From Ascaphus truei (taxonomy: Eukaryota > Chordata > Amphibia > Anura > Ascaphidae), in the NCBI GenBank assembly GCA_036426205.1, contig WSYH01001242.1:62001-126000 (forward strand): 64,000 nt of DNA, written 5' to 3'. Each line of letters begins with the position of its first letter. The stretch's first letter is position 1. The position numbers and the translations under genes are program-made. A model generated the notes under the pieces. The model saw only the letters and a list, made by a program, of their open reading frames with translations, searched no databases and was not told the origin of the DNA. Positions 12,441-22,964 of the stretch are shown here, in pieces.

Positions 12441-12739
12441 GCGACAACAGCAGCTTCCCAAGTTTTAACACCATTAATTGAAGTTGTGGCCCTAAAATTT
12501 GTACTATCTTATGTGCTTATTTAGATGCCAGAACTTCACATTCATATGAGCATAGGACAGTAGCAGATGTGAGTTACATTGGCAAAGTTAATTTGTAAAA
12601 GTTAGGACATATCATGTTGCAGTCACATAAATGTAGTTATTTACTTTGATAATCTAAAGCATTTATTATGATTGTTCAAAAATATTCAGTATTGTTAAGA
12701 TTCACAATCAATAGATTTAGAAAATAGTATGAGAAAAAT

Positions 12740-14833
12740 GTCATACTCTTGCAGACTTTCTTCACTACAAATTTATGCTATCCTGTTTCAACTCTGCCCT
12801 CTCGCAAGCTAAACAAGCCTATTTTTCTTCTCTGATCAACAAGTACAAGTCTAACCCATGCCGACTCTTCTCTGTCTTTGATGCTCTACTCAAACCACCC
12901 TCAGCTGCCTCTTCTTCCTCCATCTCCACTCAGGACTTTGCTGACTATTTTAAAGAAAAGGTAGAATCCATACGTCTGAACATTCCCTCTGTTTCTTCCT
13001 CCCATCCTACACCTCTTCCTAACTCTCCTCCTTCTTTCCTTGACTCTTTTTCCACTGTCTCAGAGGAAGATGTGTCACTGTTGATCTCCTCTTCCCCTCT
13101 ACCATTTGCTCTCTTGACCCCATTCCCTTCCATCTCCTAAAACCTTTTGGACCTAATATAATCCCTACCCTCACACACATTTTTAACTCCTCCCTCTACT
13201 CTGGTACCTTACCTTCCTCCTTCAAACATGCAACAGTTATACCATTACTCAAAAACAGCAAGATTGACCCTACCTGTCTTTCTAACTATCAACCTGTCTC
13301 CCTCCTGCCTTTTGCATCCAAACTCCTTGAACGTCTTGTATTCTCTCGCTTGCTCCATTTTCTCAACACCTATTCTCTCCTAGACCCTCTACAATCTGGC
13401 TTTCGCACTGCTCACTCCATGGAAACAGCCCTCACTAAAATAACGGATGACTTCCATGCTCCCAAAGACAGAGGTCATTACACTCTGCTCATATTACGCA
13501 ACCTCTCTGCCGCATTTGACACCGTGGACCACCCTCTTCTCCTTCACATTCTCCATTCTCTTGGTATGCGTAACAAAGCTCTATCCTGGATCTCCTCTTA
13601 CCTCTCCCATCGCACTTTAAGTGTCTCTTCTGCTAACACCTCCTCCTCCTCTATTGATCTCTCTGTGGGGGTACCCCAGGGCTCTGTACTGGGACCTCTA
13701 CTCTTTTCTCTGTACACACTCTCTCTAGGGGACCTAATAACATCTCTTGGGTTTAAATATCACCTCTATGCTGACGACACACAAATTTACTTTTCAACAC
13801 CCAACCTTACACCTGCTGTACAAACCAAAGTTTCTGAATGTCTCTCTGCTATATCATCCTGGATGGCCATCCGCTGCCTTAAACTCAACATGGCAAAAAC
13901 AGAGCTCCTCATTCTTCCTCCCAAACTTGGCCCTTTTCCCTCTTTCCACATTACTGTTGGAAGTACGATCATTCACCCAGTAGCCTAAGCACGCTACTTA
14001 GGGGTCACACTCGACGCATCTCTCACATTCTCCTCTCACATTCAGAACGTTTCTAAAACCTGTCGCTTTTTCCTCCGCAATATCACTAAGATACTCCCAT
14101 TTCTCTGTTGCTCGACTGCTAAAACTCTGACTCAGACCCTCATTCTCTCCCGTCTTGAATACTGTAACCCCCTGCTGTCCGGTCTTTCTGCCTCTCACCT
14201 GTCTCCCCAACAATCTATCCAAACTCTGCTGCCAGAATCACTCTACTCTTTCCTAAATCTGTCTCCGCGTCTCCCTTTCTGAAATCCCTCTCCTGGCTTC
14301 TGATCAAATCCCGTATCACACACTCAATTCTCCTCCTCACTTTTAAAGCTTTACACTCTCTTGCTTTCCTCTCAAGGATGTCTTCTTTCTACCCCCTTTG
14401 TATCTAAAGCCCTCTCCCGCCTTAAACCTTTCTCACTTACTGCCCCGCACCTCTGGAATGCCCTTCCCTTCAATACCCGACTAGCACCCTCTCTATCCAT
14501 CTTTAAGACCCAACTTAAGACACACTTGCTTAAAGAAGCATATGAATAGCACTGTGGATTATACTGGACACATGATACATATAGCTTGGCCCCCTGCAGA
14601 CGCACTTACCAAAATTCCCTCCTACTTTCTCTGTACGTTCTCCCTACCTACCAATTAGACAGTAAGCTCCTCGGAGCAGGGAGTCCTTTTCCTTAATGTT
14701 ACTTTTATGTCTGATGCACTTATTCCCATGACCTGTTTATATTATCTGTTATTTATATGATTACCACATGTATTACTACTGTGAAGCGCTATGTACATTC
14801 ATGGCGCTATATAAATAAAGACATACAATACAA
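12740..14833 (+). mobile_element. L2-type LINE, 5'-truncated copy
   Basis: Homology to the longer copy (28825-32845) begins near CTCTTGCAGACTT at 12747. The copy therefore starts just before the reverse transcriptase domain and lacks the endonuclease. The 3' end carries the L2-like tail GGCGCTATATAAATAAAG followed by ACATACAATACAATA. No clear target duplication is visible, which is common for L2. It lies within an intron-like part of the MYB-like gene. Confidence 0.85.
12775..14549 (+). pseudogene. L2 reverse transcriptase, broken
   Basis: RT would copy the LINE RNA at the nicked target. Frames 12775-13140 (N-terminal RT region) and 13350-13988 (RT core) are separated by a frameshift near 13100; 14361-14549 gives the C-terminal region. 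Core motifs are [27 protein letters not shown] and YADDTQIYF. The motif A aspartate is lost: this copy has RNLSAAFD where the second copy has LDLSAAFD, so the enzyme would be dead even without the frameshifts. The frame also stops at 13986-13988, where a CAA codon of the sister copy is TAA. The C-terminal part ends in a PHLWNALPF segment typical of L2/CR1 proteins. Confidence 0.85.
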
Positions 14834-15713
14834 TAGATAATTTTGTCATTGTCAAATTAGTGATGCACAATTTTATTTCAGACATTACATTCATTATGGC
14901 TATGATGACACAATTGAATATGTTACTGTCAGTGAAATCAACATGCACTGGTTAAATAACAAATGTGCATGATATTTTTGATGTGACAAGCTATTAATGC
15001 TGTACTCATTTTGTCAAAACAGATATTCCATTTCCTTGACACATCTCCGGACTTGAGGCTTCACCATGTCTGTCATTTACACGGATGTTCCCAGTCCCGA
15101 ATTAACCCATAATGAGCCTGCAACAGCACATCGTGATCCTGGAAACCAAGATAATTTGTCCACAGTAGAGCAAGCTGAATCTCGTTTACTGCAAAGCCAA
15201 ATCACACGGCATCAAGAACTCATTGGTGTTCAGGAAAGGATGGTTGTTGAAATAACAAGTATAAAAGAAATATTATTGCAGAATACAGCTGAGTTTAAAA
15301 TTCTCAACTGCTCCATGCAATAAATAGCTACAAGTTCAATCCTTCAAAATATGTTTTGTGCCTCTGCATGACTTTGTGAAGTACGCATTCCTGCATCACG
15401 TGTAGTGGAATCCTTGGATTGTGCTGTTTTTTCCCCAGAGACATCTGTTGCACAATCTCCCATAACACATACTGTAGCGTCTCCACAAACACAGGCTCAA
15501 TTGTCTTCTCCAAAGATCACTGCACCATTGTTGGCCATTATTGAAGACTCTACAGAAGTCAATGCAGTCACACCTGCCAAAAGTACCACAACCAAAACAA
15601 AGATGAGATAATTAGTTTCAAAATCTACTGCAACTCAATCTTCTCAAAGTAAGAAACCTTTTGGAACACGGTGTAATAAACCAACTGATGAAATGGATAA
15701 TGCCCCATTGACA

Positions 15714-15965
15714 TACATCAAACCTGGCCCTGTGGATTTCTCCTTAGAAAATTTATTCAGCCAATGATCTGACATTTCGGCCACTTGGGCCTTTCTCAAA
15801 GGTAAATGGCATAATTATCTATTGATTGTGAATCTTAACAATACGGAATATTTTACGGGTTTTTTCCTTTCATGTTTGATATTGAGAGTACCTAGCAGAG
15901 ATTCCTGATACCGGTATTTATAATAATTTTCTTATTTTGGGAGTGCAGCATTGCCCTTCAAATTT
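15714..15965 (-). mobile_element. Short hairpin-family retroposon with target duplication
   Basis: A 252-bp insertion between AATGCCCCATTGACA (15699-15713) and AATGCCCCGTTGACA (15966-15980), a 15-bp duplication with one mismatch, inside the MYB-like gene's tail. It carries the hairpin motif (15771-15802) near one end and no coding sequence. A roughly 45-base segment (about 15803-15848) is the reverse complement of 12682-12727, part of another copy. Confidence 0.7.
15771..15802 (-). other. Hammerhead-like hairpin motif
   Basis: Minus strand: TTTGAGAAA, stem GGCC with partner GGCC around CAAGT, then GAAATGTC. The left core is TTGAGAA rather than CTGAnGA; GAAA is intact. Confidence 0.5.
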
Positions 15966-16259
15966 AATGCCCCGTTGACACAGGCATATAAACAAATGCC
16001 ACAAAGAAACACTTAGGCACAACAGGAACATATTCTACCAACACCAACCTTGCCGCAGCCACATGGATATCTAAAAGCCACACAAGAGCTGCCACAGCCA
16101 CCACAAAATCTAGAAGAATCACAACAATCTCAAAGATTGTCCGGAAGATGAAGTAGACATTTACTGTACGTTCAAGAGGAACACTTTCCCAAGAGACCAC
16201 TACAACTAGGCCACTAACCAGATATCAAATGTCTAAAAAAATAAAATGTTCCATTGAAT

Positions 16260-16895
16260 CATGAAATTATTTGTTGGTGTTGTTCTTTCTAACAATAATA
16301 CATAAGCATAAATGTTTGGTTTATTTTTTACATTTAATGTTACACTTTAAAATGTAAATAACAATTTATTTATTTTCATACATATATTAATAGGGAGGTC
16401 ATATTCATTCTATTAGCAATGGACAAACAAGTGAAACAATGTTTTGACCATTTTTTTTAGGACGTGATATTACATTACATATACAGTAATTAATGTAGGG
16501 GGCATACAATTTAAAATGATTCATTGCAAATCTATGTAATTTTATTAGCAACAAACACTGTGTTATGTGATTTCACTTTCATTGAAATAACACAATGATA
16601 TGTGTTGCAATATTTTTATGTACTGGTTACGTTTTCATATGCTTAAATGTATACATTAGTAACATAATTAGACAAAATTAACTTATACTGTATTTAGTAT
16701 ACCTCTTATATATGGCTATAGCCGTATGACTGATATTGTATCTATTAGCTGGGATTATTTTGTCAAGTTCATTTGGACTATGTATTCTGTGTTACTGTGC
16801 ATGATCCGATTGCCCTCATATAGATTGCAAGGCAATGATGTATGTGTTGACTATTTTCCATTTCTGTAAGGCAGGGTGCGTATCTTCATTTCCTT
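16260..16895. other. AT-rich, no gene seen
   Basis: AT-rich sequence between the decayed MYB-like gene and the foldback element. It might hold the right end of the Harbinger-type element, but I could not identify a terminal repeat. Confidence 0.4.
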
Positions 16896-16911
16896 ATCAT
16901 TCCTTATTCTG

Positions 16912-17448
16912 TCCAAAGGTGTAAGTGACAAAGGCGCTCAACGCTGAATCCCTTCAGTATTGAAATGTATGCAATAAGCAAATAAACAGGATAGGACAAG
17001 GGGGTATATAAGATGATGCTTGTAGTAAAGTCCCCAGATAGACCAATAATTCCTGAAGGGCAAGGTGTGAGGTTGAAAACCCCAATCAAACCCTCATTGG
17101 GATGGTTCCTGGACTCACAATAAGTATTCAAAGAGAATAAAGAATAGTACTCACAAATGCCCCTTTCCAATGTCCTGATAGGCGTGCAGCCAGATAAAGA
17201 GATGCTGGTCTCGGAGAACAAAAAGGAAAAAACTAGCACACCGCCAAGAGTGGGTCCCAAGCCAATGTGTTTAAAAGTTCTCCTTTATTGATCCATCTTA
17301 AAAGTGGATACTCCTTGATAAAGTGTACTTTTACACGAAATGCGTAGGAGGGTGTTAACCTCCACTTTTAAGATGGATCAATAAAGAAGAACTTTTAAAC
17401 ACATTGGCTTGGGACCCACTCTTTGCGGTGCGCTAGTTTTTTCCTTTT
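16912..17448. mobile_element. Hairpin-family foldback element
   Basis: Flanked by a perfect 14-bp duplication, CATTCCTTATTCTG, at 16898-16911 and 17449-17462. The right half is a large inverted repeat: about 17220-17310 (AAAAACTAGCACACCGC... to CCATCTTAAAAGTGG) pairs with about 17360-17440. The hairpin motif 17313-17348 sits at the turn. No protein is encoded. The duplication length points to retroposition, not to a cut-and-paste element. Confidence 0.7.
17313..17348 (+). other. Hammerhead-like hairpin motif
   Basis: CCTTGATAA, stem AGTGTA with partner TACAC, then GAAATGCGTAGG. The stem-loop is clear; the left core is CTTGATA and GAAA is intact. It sits at the apex of the foldback element. 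Confidence 0.5.
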
Positions 17449-17699
17449 CATTCCTTATTCTGGACTCTCTCCCAGTCCTTTATTTGAGAATTTAACTTTT
17501 CACTTAGATGTTTTTATTTATGCAGACAATGTTTTTTGTGTGTTGTGATTTGTGGCATACTCAACCACCACTCTGGCTTTCCAAGGCTGGATGTATACAT
17601 ATGGGGTATGATTCTGTGGTGCTGTACACAGAGATACCATGGGGGGACTTATTTGGCTGTATTTTCAAGTTGTATGTTTGCTTTTCAAGCTGTGTGAGA

Positions 17700-18660
17700 G
17701 ACTTAGAGTGAGGCTGCGCTAGTATTTTGTGCTTTCTACATCTTCTGACAGTCTCTGCATGTGCTACTGAGGCTTTGTTGTTGTTTTGACTGCTGCGAGG
17801 GTTTGCGCATGCGCGATACAGCTGACAGCGCGGCAGGTTGCTAGGGACGCGAGCGGTGCTTTCCCTGACTGTCCTGAATGATCGGGACAGAGGGGATCAT
17901 TGGAGAGAGCTGTATTTCAGTATCACTAGCTATATTAAGACATAAGGTTAGTCTATAAGTGTGCACCTGACCCTATATTCCCTCTATGGCTTAATTGGCT
18001 TCTACTACTATCTCTATGTGATGACGCATGTGCAGGGATATTGGTCCAAGGGACAGGTGAGCTCTATGCAGGTGGATTCATTTGATTCATTATTTGTTTG
18101 GTGCTTGTTACTGGCATCTATCTTGCTGGTCTAAATGGGCTACTGCTAGTCCAATAATCAGTCTTTACTATGCAGCTTTGGCCATTTGTGTAATTATGTC
18201 TTTTTTGCTTTTTTATGTGTTCACTTCCCCTATATATGTTGTGCTGTTTCTGTTGATGTTACAAAGCTTGAGAAAAGACCTAAGGGTTTGAAACGTACGT
18301 CGCTCTGCAGTTTGTTTGACTTCCTGATGAGTTTTGATTAAACATATATTTTTTCAACTCGTGCGTGCTGCGGATATACTTTCCTTTATATCTTTGGGAC
18401 TGGTTGGTGTTCCCCGTCCATCTGCCAGCACCCGGACTATTGTTAAGTATACTTTGGTCTTTATTTATATGATTACATAATATAATGAACCAATAATAAC
18501 AAACCTATACTGGGTTGCTTATAAATTATGTATATATATATGTGAAGTTTTCTACAATTGAGTGCTGTCTCTTGCTTTACCAGACCTTGGAACGGTAACG
18601 TACAGTATGTCTATATTATCCATATGGGGCAAGCACCTACAGCCTATCAGCACCTAAGGA
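17700..18660 (+). repeat. Hairpin-family repeat body
   Basis: A CpG-rich segment (about 17805-17860), then the hairpin motif at 18266, a T-rich stretch, then CTCGTGCGTGCTG and GGGACTGGTTGG. The downstream order matches 22.03-22.15 kb (CTTGCTGTATGCTGTC ... CTTGGACTGGT). The borders are uncertain. No reading frame with a recognisable domain. Confidence 0.45.
18266..18303 (+). other. Hammerhead-like hairpin motif with stem III-like end
   Basis: GCTTGAGAAAAGACC, loop, GGGTTT, then GAAACGTACGTCGC. After GAA the bases ACG-TA-CGT can form a three-pair helix followed by C, the arrangement of stem III and the cleavage base in hammerheads. The left core is TTGAGAA, not CTGAnGA. Confidence 0.5.
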
Positions 18661-18678
18661 GTGCCAACTATTCTATTT

Positions 18679-18681
<3 letters not shown>

Positions 18682-18724
<43 letters not shown>
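18682..18724. repeat. (TA)n microsatellite
   Basis: A pure TA tract, followed by a hairpin-family-type sequence (AACAGCGCCCCTATTAGCAC). Confidence 0.95.
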
Positions 18725-18728
<4 letters not shown>

Positions 18729-19480
18729 CAAAAAGTAATTAACAGCGCCCCTATTAGCACACACCTGTATCCTTGCAAACCAAATCCCACTCTGCAGAAT
18801 GATGTACCCAGCACAGATGTCTAACAACATATAATATAGTGGCAGGAAACTAAGTGAATTGTAAGTTACAAAAATGAAAAATAAAATTGAAAATGAAAAT
18901 GAAAATGTATATAAAAAATTGCTATAATAAAAAAATATAAAAAAAATGTAGGTTGGCAACAAAAACAATATAAAAGAAAAATATAACTATAAAAATTGTG
19001 TAAGTCTCTTAATCAATGTTGACAATAAGAATATAGATTGTCCATACAAATCCTTAAAAAATGAAATTGCAGTCCTGGGCAGCTTAAATCTTGGGCTCAC
19101 CAACCTCCCAACGATACCTAAGAGAAAAAAAGAAAAGAAAAAGCGTCCGATCCTTGTGTAAAATCAGATAATAAAGGGTTTTAATTTGCCATGAACAGAC
19201 GATTGCCAACTCACACTTTGTCAAATAAAATCAAATCAATGCACCACGCCGACGTCCAAGTTTCAGAGGTCTTCCATCTGCATACAAATATATCTGCTGT
19301 GAATCAGCTCTGCTGTGGGATATGCTGCCGGTACAACCTTTCTCCTTCACCTCTGCAGGGATAGTAGGTGTTTCTGGCTGTATTCAATCTTCCACCGATC
19401 GAGTAGCAGGATGCAGGAACTGACGTCTGTGCTCTGGAGCTTGAGCTGTTTGGCCACCGTAGTTTCCTGTACCACGTGAC

Positions 19481-19518
19481 CCTACGGGTTTCATCCGTCT
19501 CAGCGGATTTCATCAGGG
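19481..19518 (-). other. Hammerhead-like hairpin motif, intact core
   Basis: Minus strand: CCTGATGAA, stem ATCCG with partner CGGAT around CTGAGA, then GAAACCCGTAGG. CTGAnGA and GAAAC are both intact. It is the inverted partner of 20157-20194. Confidence 0.55.
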
Positions 19519-20156
19519 GATAAACACTGACTGAGCTGGCTGGCTATTTAAAGTGGTCCAATCCAATAAAATATGTAAATATCAGTCAACTCAAGTCAAT
19601 TACATTTATATAGAGATCATCTGTGCTAGGTATTTGGCCAAATGGCAGAACTCAAAAAAGGACATATATATATAATTGAATGAGAAATGTAAACATAAAT
19701 ATTGCAGATAGCAAATCAAACAATCAATTTGGGTCAATCAATTAATAAAATCATACCATATTATTTATAATACATTCAATACTAATCAATTTTGATATAA
19801 TATGGTATGATTTTATTAATTGATTGACCCAAATTAATTGTTTGATTTTTGAGTCATAGCAACAAACTTTAATTTATAGTTAGAACTCTTGATTTTGATA
19901 TTACATGCTGTTTATATTATTTGTTCAATTTTATTGCATTTCTAAATATTATGTCAAATTTGCTATCTGCAATATTTATGTTTACATTTCTCATTCAATT
20001 ATATATATATGTCCTTTTTTGAGTTCTGCCATTTGGCCAAATACCTAGCACAGATGATCTCTATATAAATGTAATTGACTTGAGTTGACTGATATTTACA
20101 TATTTTATTGGATTGGACCACTTTAAATAGCCAGCCAGCTCAGTCAGTGTTTATCA

Positions 20157-20194
20157 CCTGATGAAATCCGCTGAGACGGATGAAACGCGTAGGG
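20157..20194 (+). other. Hammerhead-like hairpin motif, intact core
   Basis: CCTGATGAA, stem ATCCG with partner CGGAT, then GAAACGCGTAGGG. CTGATGA and GAAAC are exact. One extra A separates the core from the stem. A TTTAAATA TATA-like box lies about 35 bases upstream. Confidence 0.6.
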
Positions 20195-20312
20195 TCACGT
20201 GGTACAGGAAACTACGGTGGCAAAACAGCTCAAGCTCCAGAGCACAGACGTCAGTTCCTGCATCCTGCTACTCGATCGGTGGAAGATTGAATACAGCCAG
20301 AAACACCTACTA

Positions 20313-21745
20313 GCCCTTAATTACTATCACGGTTATTAATCACTAAGGTGATTAAGGGGCTAGAGGCCATTAGTATTTATTATGTATTCTTGCTGACAAC
20401 AGAGGACATGGACCTGCAGTATGCTGACGAGGATGCCCTTCATATTGCAATGGGTAAGAAGAACGTTTTTTATTTACTTTATTTATGCTACATTGCTAAT
20501 GTTGTGATTAATAATGGGCAAATAATCTATTATCCATATCTGCATAATAGTTATTTTGCCCATTACTCTACTGTGTTTTGTTGGGAGGGGGAGAGGTGTA
20601 TTGATTTAAATGTAGGCCATGTTTTTGTTTTTTTAAATAGAGGATTGGTACCGCTGTGGGGCCACAAGACCCACGGGGACAACCCGAAGGCCCCCCAGAC
20701 ACCTGTAGGTATCACCTGAGGGCCCTCAAACACCCGTGGGAACCAGCTGAGGGCCCACAGACACCCATGGGGACCACCTGGAGGCCCAGAGAGCCTAGCA
20801 GGGACCACACAAAGGCCCCAAGACACACGTGGATACCCCCCCGGGGTGCACTGTGGGGCCTGCGGACACCTGTCGGACACCCGTTGGGACCACCCGGGGG
20901 AATTGAGTGTGTAAAAAAATAAATCATGGTTTTACATTTTGTGGCGGCACAGGGGGTGGGTTGTGTATTGGTGTTTATTAGATATTGTAATGGTTTATTA
21001 GGGTCCTAGGAGGTGAGTAGTAGGGCTGTTGTGTGTGTGTTTGTTTAATTGTGGTAAACGGGGGTGGGTGAAGGGGGTAGTGACCACAAGGATTGGGTGT
21101 TTAGGCCTACCGGGCTGGTAGCTGGAGGGTTTAACCCCTTAATTACATTCGCGGTATTAACCACTAAGGTAATGAAGGGGTTAAGTCCACCTGCAACCCC
21201 CTACAAGGCCTAAACACCCACCATGGGCTAAATATCACCTTCACCCACCCCGCTACCCACAATAAGCATGGTACTGGTGGTCAACCCCTTCATTGCCTTA
21301 GCGGTTAGCCGCTCAGTTAATGAAGTGGGCTGTAAATGCATTTTTCATACATCTGATTCATGCCGGGGGTCTCCAGTTTGGATATTAATGGATATCACCT
21401 CCGTAGTGTCCCGGCATCAATCCGGTGCATTAAACATGATGCCTCGCCGCTCCTCGCAGCTTCTCCCCATCTTGCCAACTTTTTGTGGCTGGACGGTTTG
21501 GAGAAGAAATCGTAATTCTAAAGTGACGATCAGCTGCGATAAGCTGATCGGGGCTTATAGAATTGAGCATGTTTGGAAAACTGGTGATCAGTGCCAAAAA
21601 GTGGCTTATCACAGCGCTCCTGACGATTTTTTTTTTCAGCAACAAAACCCGGCGATTTTTGCTCTTATCGCCAGCTTCTCGGGGCTTACTGAATCGCAGT
21701 AGACTTTTTTGGCGAGAAGCTTATCACTGCTTAGTGCCATAGTAC
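20313..21745. mobile_element. Harbinger-like non-autonomous DNA element, part
   Basis: It shares blocks with 34070-35306 and 56900-60181: paired GGTTATTAATCACTAAGG / AATGAAGGGGTTAAG stretches, GGGTGGGTGAAGGGGGTA, the TGCCGGGGGTCTCC block and the GCTTACTGAATCGCAG segment near the right end. No transposase. The exact ends are not resolved; the left boundary abuts the palindrome at 20312. Confidence 0.5.
20660..20905 (+). repeat. GC-rich minisatellite, unit about 39 bp
   Basis: About six imperfect units on the theme GACACCCGTGGGGACCACC followed by TGAGGGCCCCCA. A single related unit occurs in the sister element at about 34550-34585, so the array expanded inside the Harbinger-like element. Proline-rich reading frames over it are by-products. 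Confidence 0.85.
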
Positions 21746-22028
21746 AAGTTTTTCTGATTTATTCAATGATTTTTTTTCCATTAGTTGCATTAGCAACACT
21801 TGCAATGCATTGATTGTGAATTGTTACATTGTTTATATTAGCACTACTGTAGTTGCCACACAGTATCTGTTTTTCACTGATTACCAGTGCGCTTATTTGT
21901 TTTATTTCTCTACTTTAATAAATATTTAGAGAATTTATAAAGAATGAGCTGTCTGTTATCTGAAGTTTCCTACTGTAGCAATGAAAGAGTGTATGGGAAT
22001 AAGGGGTGGGTATATGTTTTCCTCATGG

Positions 22029-22066
22029 CCCTGAGGAAGGTCTCCCTGTGGGACTGAAACGTTCGC
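22029..22066 (+). other. Hammerhead-like hairpin motif, intact core
   Basis: CCCTGAGGAAGGTCTCC, loop, GGGACT, GAAACGTTCG. CTGAGGA and GAAAC are exact. The tail that follows (T-rich, then CTTGCTGTATGCTGTC and CTTGGACTGGT) is shared with the copies at 694 and 18266. Confidence 0.55.
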
Positions 22067-22174
22067 TTTTGTGTAACTGTTTGTTTTTGAATACAATTGC
22101 CTTTTGGATTATTCCTTGCTGTATGCTGTCTCCTTTACCTGTTCTTGGACTGGTAACTATGCTGTGTATATATA

Positions 22175-22888
22175 TGTAACACTTGCTGCTTCTACCCTAA
22201 GAGAACCTACAAGCTACTACACAAATACCATGATGCTACCTGTGAGGAACAAGGGATACTGAGGTCTGTCTGCGATGGTAAGGAGACAGGGACAGACTTT
22301 GGGTGATATCAGTACTTCTTTACAGCGCCTCCAGCCCCATGGGACCTAGATAAGAATAGGGAACTCCCTATGGGGCACACATACCTCCTTGCACATAATG
22401 AAGTCTCCAAGCAGTTGTATGTCACTTGGTATTCTTTATTCAGGGTATCCACTGTTGGTGTCACACAGCGATACTTCACAGCACAGGCACAGACATCTGG
22501 ATGGTACACACCCCATGGTGTTCTGGAGTGTGGGTCCATGATGGTATTCTTCCCAAGCAAAGCTCAGGGGAACAGGCCTTTCCCGCAATGGGAGGGGCTT
22601 ATAGTTCCAGCTCCTAACTCTGAAGTTAGGGCTAAAATGGATACGGTCTATAGTTTGCATGCAGCCTAAGTGAACTTCCAGAAGGGGGCGGGCTCATGAC
22701 ATCAGACCTACAGCGATAGGCCTCTGTCTCTCTGTCCATGAGTCACCCCCCTTCTTCAGCTACACCCAGGAGCAGCATTAAGGGGGGTCGAATAACCACA
22801 GATTTAACTCTGTCCTGTCTGTATTTACAGTGCTTACAGACAGAGCAGGGCATAGCAGGTACATATGACTACATCCGCTACACACACA

Positions 22889-22893
<5 letters not shown>
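22175..22893 (-). mobile_element. LTR-like segment in a (TA)n target
   Basis: It starts TGTAACAC and ends near CACA between TATAT tracts. A TTTATT at about 22436 is AATAAA on the minus strand, which suggests a minus-strand LTR with a polyadenylation signal. Block AACTTCCAGAAGGGGGCGGG resembles AACTTCTGGAAGGGGCGGG at about 25767. Ends and target duplication are ambiguous because of the TA repeat. Confidence 0.4.

Positions 22894-22960
<67 letters not shown>
22892..22960. repeat. (TA)n microsatellite
   Basis: A TA tract with one TG interruption, directly downstream of the LTR-like segment and upstream of GAGTGCCCGATCCTAGTG. A similar CGTCCGATCCTTGTG occurs at 19.15 kb. Confidence 0.95.
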
Positions 22961-22961
<1 letters not shown>

Positions 22962-22964
22962 AAA

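Larger units (their letters stand above)
9447..16260 (+). mobile_element. Decayed Harbinger-type element with a MYB-like gene
   Basis: The left end reads GGGGGCCTATGCTATAAAG, close to the Harbinger-type end at 55767 (GGGCCTTATTCAGAAAG) and the one near 44232. A MYB/SANT-like gene follows, which is the second gene of PIF/Harbinger transposons. No DDE transposase could be found and the right end was not located, so the right coordinate marks the last gene-like sequence. Nested inside are a solo LTR (11432-12440), an L2 LINE (12740-14833) and a hairpin element (15714-15965). Confidence 0.5.
10286..16260 (+). pseudogene. MYB/SANT-like protein of a Harbinger transposon, broken, multi-exon
   Basis: In Harbinger elements this DNA-binding protein works with the transposase in end recognition and nuclear import. 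Exon 1 (10286-10412) opens MVAAGRKKRIEKK and contains FNDEENNVHVTGILEHYDQL, a MYB/SANT-like helix, then a GTATGT donor. Exon 2 (10729 to about 11036) starts GRTTSHVKKK, then shifts frame in a run of A; another frame resumes VWEQIHV, and HVSGTGGGSPPTNLKL follows with LEEQLRDKILPV. Exon 3 (11397-11431 plus 12446 to about 12480) encodes SPASPVGQHVTTAAS and is cut by the solo LTR. Later sequence (15066-15323, 15405-15611, 15980-16260) gives a helical region with RHQELIGVQERMVVEI and a Ser/Thr/Pro-rich tail. Frameshifts and stops show that it is dead. Exon limits are read by eye. Confidence 0.6.
19360..20312. repeat. Long palindrome of two hairpin-family arms
   Basis: The left arm (19360 to about 19785) reads AGTAGGTGTTTCTGGCTG onward and recurs reverse-complemented in the right arm (about 19795-20312), which ends CAGCCAGAAACACCTACTA. 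The right arm has about 100 extra bases near 19850-19960. Each arm carries the hairpin motif. Arm identity is high by eye, which suggests a recent inverted duplication or a snap-back retroposition product. Confidence 0.85.

Noticed and set aside
12690..15848. Inverted 45-base repeat as terminal repeats of one DNA transposon
   Set aside because: One copy lies inside the 252-bp hairpin retroposon that has its own 15-bp duplication, so the match is better explained by two copies of that family.
20563..20927. Proline/glycine-rich frames of 70-105 codons on both strands
   Set aside because: By-products of the 39-bp minisatellite.
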